Below, piece by piece: positions 1-7,076 of a DNA stretch of 11,076 nucleotides. Numbering within the stretch: the first letter of the stretch is position 1; each line of letters opens with the position of its first letter. This DNA is from Verrucomicrobiota bacterium (GTDB taxonomy: Bacteria > Verrucomicrobiota > Verrucomicrobiia > Limisphaerales > UBA9464). The translations under genes were made by a program, and so were the position numbers. The notes below the pieces were generated by a model. That model saw only the letters and a list, made by a program, of their open reading frames with translations. It ran no database searches and had not been told where the DNA came from. Where the stretch lies: the NCBI GenBank assembly GCA_017302195.1, contig JAFLEG010000043.1, positions 2,133 to 13,208 of the forward strand, given 5' to 3'.

Positions 1-511
1 TCGCGGTGTGGCCGTAATCGTGCTTCGGATCCGCCGCCAGCGCCGCCTCCAGGAGGGGGCGGGCCTCGGCCGGGCGGTTCATCCGCATCAGGCACTGCCC
101 GAGGTGCGCCTTGAAGTCCGGGTCGTCCCCGTCGCGCTGCAGCGCCGCCCGGTAGCTGGCCTCCGCCCGCGCCAGCTTGCCCTGGGAGAAGTACACATCG
201 CCCAGGTCAAAATGGTCGCGGGCGTTGTCCAGGTTGTGGATGCGCGCCTGGATCTCCCGGATGCGCCGGCGATCGGCCGCGCCCGGCAGCTCAAACCCCC
301 GGGAACCGCCTCCGGAGGCCGGCCCCTGCGGGCGATACACCATCAGGTAGTAAAAGACGGCGCTCAGGACGGAGAAAAAGAAGATGAAGGCCGCCCAGAT
401 CCACTCACGCCGCTGGACGGCGTCCACCAGCATCCAGAGCTGGAAGGGGAGAAAGATCCAGAACAGCGGATTGCCCAACACCAGCCATGGATCTCTCAGG
501 AAGTCGAACAT
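1..511 (-). CDS. Membrane-anchored TPR protein (C-terminus cut by window edge)
   Basis: The open frame runs from an ATG at 511 to the left edge without a stop; 170 codons are visible. It begins MFDFLRDPWLVLGNPLFW. Two hydrophobic segments (residues about 14-31 and 36-58) are separated by a short polar turn (VQRRE). A Gly/Ser-rich linker (about 61-75) follows, then two TPR-like helix pairs (about 95-128 and 130-163, with alanines and the DP turn at 161-162). The N-terminus resembles the short two-helix PLDc_N-type membrane module; that is a resemblance only. The predicted form is an inner-membrane protein displaying a TPR scaffold for protein contacts. The partner is unknown. It lies 90 bp downstream of the pseudopilin gene on the same strand. 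No Shine-Dalgarno sequence precedes the ATG. The start is supported by the immediate hydrophobic N-terminus. The gene is confident; the specific function is unknown. Confidence 0.8.
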   Translation of the reverse strand, partial: MFDFLRDPWLVLGNPLFWIFLPFQLWMLVDAVQRREWIWAAFIFFFSVLSAVFYYLMVYRPQGPASGGGSRGFELPGAADRRRIREIQARIHNLDNARDHFDLGDVYFSQGKLARAEASYRAALQRDGDDPDFKAHLGQCLMRMNRPAEARPLLEAALAADPKHDYGHTA

Positions 512-563
512 TGGCTACAAAGCCGGGAGGCTGCTGTGGAAACCTCTGAATGGCAAGGGGCGC

Positions 564-593
564 GGGAATCCGTGTCCGCGCCGGGCGATTCCC
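564..593. repeat. Inverted repeat GGGAATC-N16-GATTCCC between pseudopilin and TPR genes
   Basis: The two 7-bp arms (564-570 and 587-593) are perfectly complementary around a GC-rich 16-nt spacer. The repeat starts 8 nt beyond the pseudopilin stop on the minus strand and lies 53 nt before the TPR start. No T-run follows it on either strand, so a classic intrinsic terminator is not supported. It could be an mRNA hairpin between the two genes, a protein-binding site, or chance. Confidence 0.35.
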
Positions 594-601
594 TCCGAAC
601 T

Positions 602-1648
602 TCAGGAGGACAACGCCCGGTACCGGTTCCACGCATGGGCCAGAACTGCCAGCAGTCCGGCCATCATGCAGGCCAGGATGAGGGCGAGCAGCCCGAACTG
701 CAGCCGACGCTGGATCCGGTCCAGCGTCGCCTGATCCTCGGCGCCTCCCTCGGCCCCGCTATTCCTCAAAGGCACGCCTGGGAGCGCCGGTGCCGCCAAG
801 ATGGCTCCGGCAGCCGCTTCCTGGCGGGAAGGATGGACGCCGGCTGGGCCGGACGGCCGTGTGGACGCCCCCAGGCTGCCGCCCCCACCCGGACCACCTC
901 CCTGGCCACCCGCGCCTCCACCCGAACCTTGGGGACGGCCGCCGGGCGCGGTGGAACCGGCCCCGGGACCGGAGCCGGAGGTACCCGGGTTGGAACCACC
1001 CCCGCTTCCGGCACCCCCGCCGACGGCGGCGACCGATGCCCTGCGGACCCCTTCCGCATGCCCATCGCCCCACAACACATTGCCGCGTCCCGAGTGACGC
1101 TCCGGTGTCCACACCACCTCGAGACTGCCACCCGCGAGGCCGTTGGTGGAGCGACGGGTCCGCACCCGGTCCACGTTGCGGTCCAGCACCAGGGCCGAGG
1201 TGGGATCGCCCCAGACGGCGCCTGCGACCGCCGCAAAGTCCGTGGACCGGCCCGCTCCGGACGCCTCCGGAGGCGCCAGACGCCGGACGGCGGGACACTG
1301 CAGCACCTTGAGATTCCCCAGTTCGTTGGAGACTGCGAGAAACGGCGCCACCGAGGGCAGGATCACATTCCACCAGGGTTCCGGAGTTCTGGACACCTCC
1401 AGGGCGCCGCCGCCGTTGGTGGATACCTGCTGGGGAAACTGGCCGCCGTGCTCATGGGCAAAGACATGAAAGGCAATGCCGATCTGCCGAAGATTTCCGA
1501 TGCAGGCGACCTGCCGGGACCGTGTCGTCGCCCGGGACAACGCCGGCAGCAGCAAGGCCGCCAACAGCCCAATCAACGCCAGGGTCACCAGCAATTCCAC
1601 CAGGGTGAATCCCCGCGGAACACCCGGGCGGACGGGCGGTGGAGTCAT
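602..1648 (-). CDS. Pseudopilin-like protein (H-x9-DG type) with Gly-rich linker and C-terminal membrane helix
   Basis: The 348-residue product carries a type IV prepilin signal: PRGFTLVELL at 11-20. The predicted prepilin-peptidase cut is between G13 and F14, with the canonical Glu at mature position 5 (E18). A hydrophobic helix (15-37) follows, then a globular part with a cysteine pair (C49, C118) and an H-x9-DG motif (H185 to D195-G196). That layout matches the DUF1559/H-X9-DG pseudopilins common in Verrucomicrobiota and Planctomycetota. Members usually end near here. This one continues with a Gly/Ser/Pro-rich stretch (about 208-262), an Ala/Pro-rich stretch, a charged segment and a strong C-terminal membrane helix (about 318-338) ending NRYRALSS. 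A second membrane helix is unexpected for an assembled pilin subunit. It lies 68 bp downstream of the ABC permease on the same strand. The family call is confident; the role is unknown. Confidence 0.88.
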   Translation of the reverse strand: MTPPPVRPGVPRGFTLVELLVTLALIGLLAALLLPALSRATTRSRQVACIGNLRQIGIAFHVFAHEHGGQFPQQVSTNGGGALEVSRTPEPWWNVILPSVAPFLAVSNELGNLKVLQCPAVRRLAPPEASGAGRSTDFAAVAGAVWGDPTSALVLDRNVDRVRTRRSTNGLAGGSLEVVWTPERHSGRGNVLWGDGHAEGVRRASVAAVGGGAGSGGGSNPGTSGSGPGAGSTAPGGRPQGSGGGAGGQGGGPGGGGSLGASTRPSGPAGVHPSRQEAAAGAILAAPALPGVPLRNSGAEGGAEDQATLDRIQRRLQFGLLALILACMMAGLLAVLAHAWNRYRALSS

Positions 1649-1686
1649 GGAACTTCACCAGCAGTTCGCATGCCGCGGTCGCACCG

Positions 1687-1692
1687 ATTTTA
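1687..1692 (-). promoter_or_regulatory. Possible -10 box for the pseudopilin gene
   Basis: The minus strand reads TAAAAT here, five of six matches to the sigma70 -10 consensus, 39 nt before the pseudopilin start. It is the most AT-rich spot in the permease-pseudopilin gap. No TTGACA-like -35 box sits 16-18 nt upstream, so this is a weak candidate. If real, the pseudopilin would be transcribed separately from the ABC operon. Confidence 0.25.
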
Positions 1693-1701
1693 CTCACCGG
1701 A

Positions 1702-1714
1702 CCCGGCCACCGGG
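1702..1714. other. Small GC hairpin after the permease stop
   Basis: CCCGG-CCA-CCGGG is a perfect 5-bp stem with a 3-nt loop, starting 2 nt beyond the permease stop on the minus strand. There is no following U-tract, so it is at most a pause site or mRNA 3'-end stabiliser at the end of the ABC operon. Confidence 0.3.
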
Positions 1715-1716
1715 AG

Positions 1717-3927
1717 TCAGGGCGGTGACGGGGGCGCGGCAGGCGCCGGGTCTTCCGGCGCCAGTCCATACCGCTTCTGCAACACCGGGTCGAGGCGGTG
1801 GAGGCCCGGTTTCGGCTGCAGCGGAGATGCCGCTTCCTGAAGGCGTCGTTGCACCAGATTGGTGACAGACATCCCATAGCGAAGCCCCAGCAATGGATCG
1901 ACGAGGGCGGCTCCAGGACGGGTGGGATGGCCCGCCGTCGCGAGATTAAAAAGAATCTGCACCCAGGCCTCCCGTGCCTCGAGATCTTCGACCTGGGTCA
2001 GGGTCTGCACAATGGATTCCCGGGAAGCTCCGGGATCCAGTCGCAGTCCCCGAAGCACCTCGGCATCCAGTCCGCCGCGGTCCAGGTGCCAGTGCACAAG
2101 ATCCCTCAATGCCGAATCAATCTGGGCGCCCCGATGTCCTCTCCACGCAGCCGCGTCCGCACGCAACTGGAGCCGGGTCAACTGGAGCATGGTTTCCGAA
2201 ACCAGGAGCAGCGAGCCCAGCACGACCGCCACGAGCAGCATCCACTGCCGCACCAGCAGCGTTTCCGGCACCGAGGCCCGGGAGAAATTGCGCCGCCCCA
2301 ATGCCAGCAACAGGCTCAGCAGGATCAAGGCACCCGCCACCAGTCCCGCGACGCCAACCCACCGGATGGCCTCCTGGCCGGGCGCCCAGGAAGGAGCGGG
2401 GGCAAGTTCCAACGCGGTCTCGCTGCTGATCGCATCCATCCGGACGCCCATCCAGGCGATGACGGGAAAAGGCACCGAGCCCAACGCCAAGCCCAGAGCG
2501 ACGGCGGTGGCCGAGGCTTTCATGGTGCTCCGGCAGAATGAGGAGGCGTAGGCCGCCAAGGCGAAGACCAGCAGGATCCCACCACCGTAAAGTCCCAGGA
2601 TCAGGGGGAAATCCGGGGACGGGTTTCCCAGGACCGGCTCCGCACCAAATCCCAGGACCAGCAGGGCCAGAGGCAGCGCCACCCCGAGGACAACGAAGAG
2701 ACCGAGCGCCACGCCCAGTTTGATCCACCACTGCCTCGACAGCGACATGGGCTGGGTCAACTGCCAGTCCAGGGTGCCCAACTGCCGCTCCTCCGCCACA
2801 CAGGCCGCGCCGGAGACGATCAGGCTCATCAGCCCCATGATCACGGCCAGTATCCCGAAAGCACTGGGCAAAGCCGAGGCGCCGTCGTCACTCGGCCCGT
2901 CGTCGGGCCAGAGGGCGCGAATCACCATCCAGAGGATCCACAACGCGCAGAATATCCCCGCCACCAACCAGGGAACCACATGCAGTCGCATCTCCTTTCT
3001 CACCAGAGGGACCCAGGACCATCGGGGCAGTGCCCCCGAAAGCAGCCGATCCACCGGAAGGCTCAACGGATGGGAGACGCCATGCCCGGCACGGGCATCC
3101 GGGACCTCCAGTTGGGCGAAGCAACGCCAACCCAGCCATGCGCCCACCACGGCATATGCCGGAGCCATCCAGAAGAAGGCCTGTTCCAGCACCTGATGCA
3201 CTCCGGCCAGTCCGCCCCAGCGTTCCAGCGCAGATGCCGCCAGGGCGACGAGGGACCAGAGCACCAGGGGCGCCGCCACCACGAAAATCGCTCCGGCCAG
3301 CGTGCTCCGTGTGAGCAGCGTGTAGAGGGGGGCGGTGCAAAAGACCAGCAGCACCATTCCCCAGACTCCCACCAGCACCTCGGCAAAATCCCCGGGGTCG
3401 GAGGGTCCTGAGGCCACCAGGCCGAGAGAAAGGTTGGTGGCAATCCACACCAGGATGCCGGCGAGGGGCAACAGTTTCTGACGATACAGTGCAGACCGTG
3501 ATCTCGGTTGGCTGAGCAGGCCCGCCAGAGTGCGCTGTTCAAACTCCTCCCCGAAGGTGAGGGCGCCGGACACCAGGGCGCCAGACAGCCCGATTCCCAT
3601 GGCCCACTCCCCGAATCCTTCCGGGACCTGTCCCTGCCACCGCACCGAAAGCAGAAGGCCTGAGACACCCACACCCACCGCCGCGCCCAGCCAGTGGATT
3701 CGCATCTCCTTCATCCAGCACAGAAACCCTCCGGGGACTTCGCGGAAGCGTCCGAGGAAAAGCGGCAGGATCATCAGGAGGGCGAGCGCCAACCGCGCGG
3801 TATCCGTCACCAGGGCGGCAGCGTCGAACCCGAGGGCCTGCCGGACCAACCCCAGCAGCGGCGGCAGCAGGAGCAGCAGCCAGGCGGGATGGAAACTGTT
3901 CCGATAAGTGGGAAGGCTCAGGGTCAT
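1717..3927 (-). CDS. ABC-2 type permease, two permease units in one chain
   Basis: The 736-residue membrane protein has about 14 predicted helices and is the membrane partner of the ATPase just upstream. Two similar blocks are visible. Block one has KEMRIH (73-78), helices, then GEEFEQRTLAGLLSQPRSR (126-144). Block two has KEMRLH (311-316), helices, then AEERQLGTLDWQLTQP (378-393). In ABC-2 permeases the KE[MR]R and ExxxGTLxxLLSxP motifs normally occur once per subunit, so this looks like a duplicated, joined permease able to form both halves of the pore. A final helix (about 561-579) leads to a roughly 155-residue polar domain of unknown role ending in a Pro/Ala-rich tail. The start overlaps the ATPase stop by ATGA and has a good Shine-Dalgarno (GGAGGAGG, 6-nt spacing). 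The substrate cannot be deduced. It is about twice the length of a typical ABC-2 permease. Confidence 0.92.
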   Translation of the reverse strand: MTLSLPTYRNSFHPAWLLLLLPPLLGLVRQALGFDAAALVTDTARLALALLMILPLFLGRFREVPGGFLCWMKEMRIHWLGAAVGVGVSGLLLSVRWQGQVPEGFGEWAMGIGLSGALVSGALTFGEEFEQRTLAGLLSQPRSRSALYRQKLLPLAGILVWIATNLSLGLVASGPSDPGDFAEVLVGVWGMVLLVFCTAPLYTLLTRSTLAGAIFVVAAPLVLWSLVALAASALERWGGLAGVHQVLEQAFFWMAPAYAVVGAWLGWRCFAQLEVPDARAGHGVSHPLSLPVDRLLSGALPRWSWVPLVRKEMRLHVVPWLVAGIFCALWILWMVIRALWPDDGPSDDGASALPSAFGILAVIMGLMSLIVSGAACVAEERQLGTLDWQLTQPMSLSRQWWIKLGVALGLFVVLGVALPLALLVLGFGAEPVLGNPSPDFPLILGLYGGGILLVFALAAYASSFCRSTMKASATAVALGLALGSVPFPVIAWMGVRMDAISSETALELAPAPSWAPGQEAIRWVGVAGLVAGALILLSLLLALGRRNFSRASVPETLLVRQWMLLVAVVLGSLLLVSETMLQLTRLQLRADAAAWRGHRGAQIDSALRDLVHWHLDRGGLDAEVLRGLRLDPGASRESIVQTLTQVEDLEAREAWVQILFNLATAGHPTRPGAALVDPLLGLRYGMSVTNLVQRRLQEAASPLQPKPGLHRLDPVLQKRYGLAPEDPAPAAPPSPP

Positions 3928-4826
3928 GGCAGGCCTCCTCCCGGATGCACCGAGGACATGAAGATCTCCTCCAGGGTCAGCGGCTCCACCTCAACGCTCA
4001 GCGGATTCCGGGCCTTGAGATCCGCCAGAATCCGATCGCCATTGCCGTTGACGATCAGTTCCAGGTTCCGGCCATCGCGGCGCACCGACCGGGCCTCCCG
4101 GAATGCGTCACCCGAGGGGGCGTCCTCCTCGAACACCGCGCGCAGACGCCGGAACTTGGACCGGGCCTCATCGGCATCTGCCGTCAGCACATCCCTCCCC
4201 TGCTCCACCACCGTGAAGCGGTCAATCAGGCCCTCGAACTCGCTGATGAGATGGGTGGAGACAAAGACCGTCCGGCGCCCCGGGTCCGCCTCCTGATAGG
4301 CGCCGATGACCGTCCGGATGAATTCCCGGCGCACCAGCGGATCCAGCCCGGAGGTGGGTTCGTCCAGCACCAGCAGTTCCGGTTCGGCACAGATGGCCCC
4401 GATCAGCGCCAGTTGGGTGCGCTGCCCCTTGCTCAACCCCCGGGTGGGCTGGCGCGGGTCGAGTCCGAAGCGCCGGAGCAGATCCGCCTCGCTGTCCCGG
4501 TTCCAGCGGGTCCGGAAGGCAGCCTGATAGTCGAGGGCCTCCCGGACGCTCATCCACGGGTAGAACGCGACGAAATCCGGGACGTAGGCGAGGCGGCTCT
4601 TGATCGCCGCCTCGTGACGGGCGGGATCCATGCCGAACACGGCCACGGACCCGGAGTCGGGACGCAGCAGGTTGAGCAGGCACTTGATGGCGGTGGTCTT
4701 GCCGGCGCCGTTGCGTCCGAAGAATCCGTAGCAGCGGCCCGGCTCCACGGTGAGCTGGAGCCCCTGCAGGGCCTCGGTGCGCCCGAAGCGGTGGGTGAGG
4801 TTGCGGATGTCAATGACCGGGTTCAT
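3924..4826 (-). CDS. ABC transporter ATP-binding protein (CcmA/YtrB-like)
   Basis: The 300-residue nucleotide-binding subunit has all the core motifs: Walker A GRNGAGKT (37-44), signature LSKGQ (131-135), Walker B LLVLDEP (151-157), D-loop SGLD (159-162) and the switch histidine H192 in STHL. The Q-loop glutamine position reads YVPDF (81-85), an Asp; acidic residues there are seen in ABC-2 exporters of this subgroup. The C-terminal 80 residues form the extra domain common to these exporter ATPases. An in-frame ATG at 4973 would add 49 Arg/Pro-rich residues overlapping the upstream small gene. I chose 4826 (MNPVIDIRNLTHRFG) because this is the normal ABC N-terminus. It lacks a Shine-Dalgarno and lies 35 bp after the small membrane gene. 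It presumably powers the downstream permease, and a repressor of the YtrA type heads the operon. Confidence 0.95.
   Translation of the reverse strand: MNPVIDIRNLTHRFGRTEALQGLQLTVEPGRCYGFFGRNGAGKTTAIKCLLNLLRPDSGSVAVFGMDPARHEAAIKSRLAYVPDFVAFYPWMSVREALDYQAAFRTRWNRDSEADLLRRFGLDPRQPTRGLSKGQRTQLALIGAICAEPELLVLDEPTSGLDPLVRREFIRTVIGAYQEADPGRRTVFVSTHLISEFEGLIDRFTVVEQGRDVLTADADEARSKFRRLRAVFEEDAPSGDAFREARSVRRDGRNLELIVNGNGDRILADLKARNPLSVEVEPLTLEEIFMSSVHPGGGLP
3934..3941 (-). promoter_or_regulatory. Ribosome binding site of the ABC permease
   Basis: The minus strand reads GGAGGAGG, 6 nt before the permease ATG and inside the end of the ATPase gene. It is one of only two strong Shine-Dalgarno sequences in the window. 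It supports the ATGA-overlap start and suggests the permease is initiated efficiently in its own right rather than only by coupling. Confidence 0.7.
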
Positions 4827-4861
4827 GGGAGAAGTTCGGGGGCATGGGTGCAGGCGTCGGA

Positions 4862-5053
4862 TTACAGGCGCTTCCAGGCGGCCCACGGCAGGAGGAGCGA
4901 CCCGGCGGCGAGGAGCGTTCCCACCAGCAGCGGGCCGGCGATCCAGGCGGTGTCGGAACTGCCCGACCGCCACAGCGCCACCGCCGGCAGGATCAGGCCG
5001 AGGCCGATGAGGACGCCGGCGACGCCGGCCAGGATGAGGAGGGTCTTTTTCAT
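4862..5053 (-). CDS. Small two-helix membrane protein in the ABC operon
   Basis: The product has 63 residues and begins MKKTLLILAGVAGVLIGLGL. It has two hydrophobic helices (about 4-27 and 36-57) joined by a short polar loop (WRSGSSDTA) and ends WAAWKRL. The positive-inside pattern puts both termini in the cytoplasm. It is not a shadow: it fills the space between the repressor and the ATPase on the same strand, with 38 and 35 bp gaps and no overlap, and its hydrophobic pattern is coherent. I do not recognise a named family. Small membrane proteins are found in some ytr-like operons, so an accessory subunit or regulator of the transporter is a reasonable inference. No Shine-Dalgarno sequence is visible. 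Confidence 0.75.
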   Translation of the reverse strand: MKKTLLILAGVAGVLIGLGLILPAVALWRSGSSDTAWIAGPLLVGTLLAAGSLLLPWAAWKRL

Positions 5054-5091
5054 GGGAACTCAGGGTTGAGATTGCTGGCGAAGGAGGGGGT

Positions 5092-5499
5092 TCAGTCCGC
5101 CGAGCGGGTCTGCTGACGCTCCCGGAAGGCCTCCAGGCGCGCCGCCAGCAGACTCTTCAGGTCGTCGTCCCCGACCTGCAGGTGGTGGGCCTGGACGATC
5201 ACGGCATCGAGTTCGGCAGCCAGCCGGTCGGAACGGACCGCCCGCTTGAGTGGCGAAACCCCGTTGGCCTTGAGAAAGCATCCCGCACCCTGGCGGGTCT
5301 CGATCACGCCCTCCGACTCCAGCTCCGCATAAGCCCGCGCAGCGGTGTTCCGGTTGATCCGCAATTCCTCCGCCAGCGCCCGCACCGAGGGCAGCGCCTC
5401 GCCCGGGCGCAGGGCCCCGCCGGCGGCGGCGGCCTTCACCTGCTGCACAATCTGAAGGTACACCGGCACTCCCGACCTGAAATTGACGTGCGGCTTCAT
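5092..5499 (-). CDS. GntR-family transcriptional regulator, YtrA subfamily
   Basis: The 135-residue protein has an N-terminal winged helix-turn-helix of GntR type: VPVYLQIVQQVKAA (11-24), RPGEALPSVRALAEELRINR (31-50), NTAARAYAELESEGVIETRQ (51-70), and the wing GAGCFL (71-76). The C-terminal part is only about 55 residues, without the FadR, HutC or aminotransferase-like domains of other GntR proteins. This short helical tail defines the YtrA subgroup, which typically represses its own operon encoding an ABC transporter. That is the arrangement here, as the first gene of a run with a small membrane protein, ATPase and permease. A perfect inverted repeat lies 18 nt upstream of the start and is the likely operator. 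The start MKPHVNF is the usual point relative to the helix-turn-helix; there is no clear Shine-Dalgarno. The inducer is unknown. Confidence 0.93.
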   Translation of the reverse strand: MKPHVNFRSGVPVYLQIVQQVKAAAAGGALRPGEALPSVRALAEELRINRNTAARAYAELESEGVIETRQGAGCFLKANGVSPLKRAVRSDRLAAELDAVIVQAHHLQVGDDDLKSLLAARLEAFRERQQTRSAD

Positions 5500-5517
5500 G
5501 GGGAACAGAGAACACAG

Positions 5518-5537
5518 TGTCCTATGACATTAGGACA
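5518..5537. promoter_or_regulatory. Putative operator of the GntR/YtrA-type repressor
   Basis: TGTCCTA-TGACAT-TAGGACA is a perfect 7-bp inverted repeat with a 6-bp spacer, ending 18 nt before the repressor ATG. The spacing puts the half-site centres about 13 bp apart, suitable for a dimeric winged-helix protein. A TTGACT hexamer (minus strand, 5542-5537) abuts it and could be a -35 box, which would place the repeat in the promoter spacer; no good -10 box is visible. The left arm with its flank (AGTGTCCTA) recalls the AGTGTA/TACACT half-sites I remember for Bacillus YtrA. Autorepression is inferred. The repeat also lies 85 bp upstream of the divergent TPR gene and could affect it. Confidence 0.6.
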
Positions 5538-5622
5538 GTCAAGCCGAAGAATGCGCCATTTTGTTTGCGGTTGTAATCTTTTCAGGATTGGCAACCGGCG
5601 GGCAACCCCGTAGGGTCCCGGC

Positions 5623-7011
5623 ATGCCAGAGAAGCCGATGGGCCAGGTTCCGTTCGCGACGCGCGAGCTGTACGACAAGGGGATCGCGGCCGTGGAAAAG
5701 AAAAACTACGACTACGCCGTCACGCTGCTGATGCAGGCGCTCCGCCTGGAGCCCGGATTCTACGAGGCCCGGGAGGCCCTGCGTGCCACGCAGCACCAGC
5801 GCGCGTCGGGCAAGCGCAGCCTGTTTGCCAAGTTCATGGGTTCCGCCAGCTCCCTGACCCGCGGCCAGGTGGCCCTCCGCACCAATCCCCTGGATGCCAT
5901 CCTGATCGCCGAGGAGGCCCTGAACGACGACCCCAACAACAGCGCCGCCCATGAACTGCTGGCGGATGCCGCCATGGCGGCCGCGCTGCCCAAGACCGCC
6001 CTGCTCTCCCTGGAGGTGGCCTTCAAGAGCCGTCCGTCCGACCGCAAGCTGGCGCTCAAGCTGGCCGAGACCACCGGCGCCCTCGGCAACCGGGCACGCG
6101 CGGAGAAGCTGTACCGCGACCTGCTCCGCGCGGATCCGCGCGACGGCGAGGTGAACGAGCGCCTGAAGAACCTCCTGGCCGCGCGAACCCTGCACGAGGG
6201 CGGCTACGAAAAGCTGGAGGGGGGCGAGGGGAGCTACCGCGACGTTCTGCGCGACAAGGAGGAGGCGGTCTCGCTGGAACAGTCCCACCGCCTGGTCAAG
6301 GACGACGACGTGGCCGCCCGCCTGATTGCCGAACATGAGGCACGGCTTGCCCGGGAACCCGACAACCTGAAGCTGCTCCGGGACACCGCCGACCTGCACC
6401 TCAAGCGGAAGGATTTCGACCGGACCACCGAGTATCTCCAGCGGTACCTGCAGCAGGCAGGCGTCAACGATCCCCTGGTCCTGGAGGCACTGCGCGATGT
6501 CGGCCTGGCCCGCTTTGAGCATGAGGAGCGCAGCCTGGACCCGGCGGCCCCCGATCATGCCGAGCGGCTTGCGGAGGTGCGGGGCCGGCGCAACGCCTGG
6601 AAGCTGGAGGACATCCGGCGCCGGGCGGACCTGAATCCGACCGACCTGCACATCCGCTACGAGCTGGGCGAACTGCACCTGGAGGCGGGCCGCCTAGGCG
6701 AGGCCATCGCCGAACTGCAGAAGGCGCAAAACAATCCGAACCGCCGCATTCCCGCCATGAACCTGCTCGCCCAGGCATTCGCCCGCCGGGGAATGAACGA
6801 CCTGGCGGCACGGAAGCTCCTGGAGGCACTCAAGGAGAAGCCGGTCTTCGATGACGAGGCCAAGGACCTCCACTACCAACTCGGCTGCGTGTACGAGAAG
6901 ATGGGCCGGCGCGAGGAGTCCATGGAGCATTTCAAGACCATCTACGAGCAGGATGTTGCCTACCGCGATGTCATGGCCCGGGTGGACGCCTTCTACGCCG
7001 CCCAGGGCTGA
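5623..7011 (+). CDS. Soluble TPR-repeat protein
   Basis: The 462-residue protein has no signal peptide or membrane helix. TPR-like helix pairs are visible at about 14-47 (LYDKGIAAVEKKNYDYAVTL with the LEP turn), 92-126, 127-170, 236-270, 344-371 (YELGELHLEAGRLGEAIAEL) and 415-447 (LHYQLGCVYEKMGRREESME). A Gly/Lys/Ser segment (62-82) and a charged middle (190-230) interrupt the array. TPR arrays are protein-binding scaffolds; the partner cannot be read from the sequence. It is divergent from the GntR gene across a 123-bp gap and lies 65 bp upstream of glcF on the same strand, so it may head a transcript with glcF. Only a weak Shine-Dalgarno-like TAGGGT precedes the ATG. Strong GC codon periodicity supports the frame. 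It is probably a lineage-specific conserved hypothetical protein. Confidence 0.88.
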   Translation: MPEKPMGQVPFATRELYDKGIAAVEKKNYDYAVTLLMQALRLEPGFYEAREALRATQHQRASGKRSLFAKFMGSASSLTRGQVALRTNPLDAILIAEEALNDDPNNSAAHELLADAAMAAALPKTALLSLEVAFKSRPSDRKLALKLAETTGALGNRARAEKLYRDLLRADPRDGEVNERLKNLLAARTLHEGGYEKLEGGEGSYRDVLRDKEEAVSLEQSHRLVKDDDVAARLIAEHEARLAREPDNLKLLRDTADLHLKRKDFDRTTEYLQRYLQQAGVNDPLVLEALRDVGLARFEHEERSLDPAAPDHAERLAEVRGRRNAWKLEDIRRRADLNPTDLHIRYELGELHLEAGRLGEAIAELQKAQNNPNRRIPAMNLLAQAFARRGMNDLAARKLLEALKEKPVFDDEAKDLHYQLGCVYEKMGRREESMEHFKTIYEQDVAYRDVMARVDAFYAAQG

Positions 7012-7076
7012 CGGGCATTCCGGACCTCGTTTTGCTCGCCGATCTCCCCCGGCTCCCGTCACCCTTGCCGCGCTTG

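Noticed and set aside
906..1026. GC-rich low-complexity DNA as a tandem repeat or CRISPR-like array
   Set aside because: It is the coding DNA for the Gly/Ser/Pro linker of the pseudopilin; no regular repeat unit or spacer pattern is present.
8..1840. Long open frame on the plus strand (610 codons)
   Set aside because: It is antisense to the pseudopilin and TPR genes, is rich in Arg/Gln/Gly/Pro with no domain, and is explained by GC codon bias of the real minus-strand genes.
4827..4973. 49-residue N-terminal extension of the ABC ATPase
   Set aside because: It is Arg/Pro-rich, overlaps the small membrane gene, and the normal ABC start is MNPVIDI at 4826.
3945..5069. 374-codon open frame on the plus strand
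   Set aside because: It lies opposite the ATPase and small membrane genes and shows no recognisable motif.
5539..6678. 379-codon open frame on the minus strand
   Set aside because: It is antisense to the TPR gene and its promoter gap, with Gln/Val/Leu-rich low complexity typical of a reverse frame.
7032..7076. TTG start adding 15 residues to GlcF
   Set aside because: There is no Shine-Dalgarno, the extension has no conserved content, and an ATG at 7077 fits the family length.
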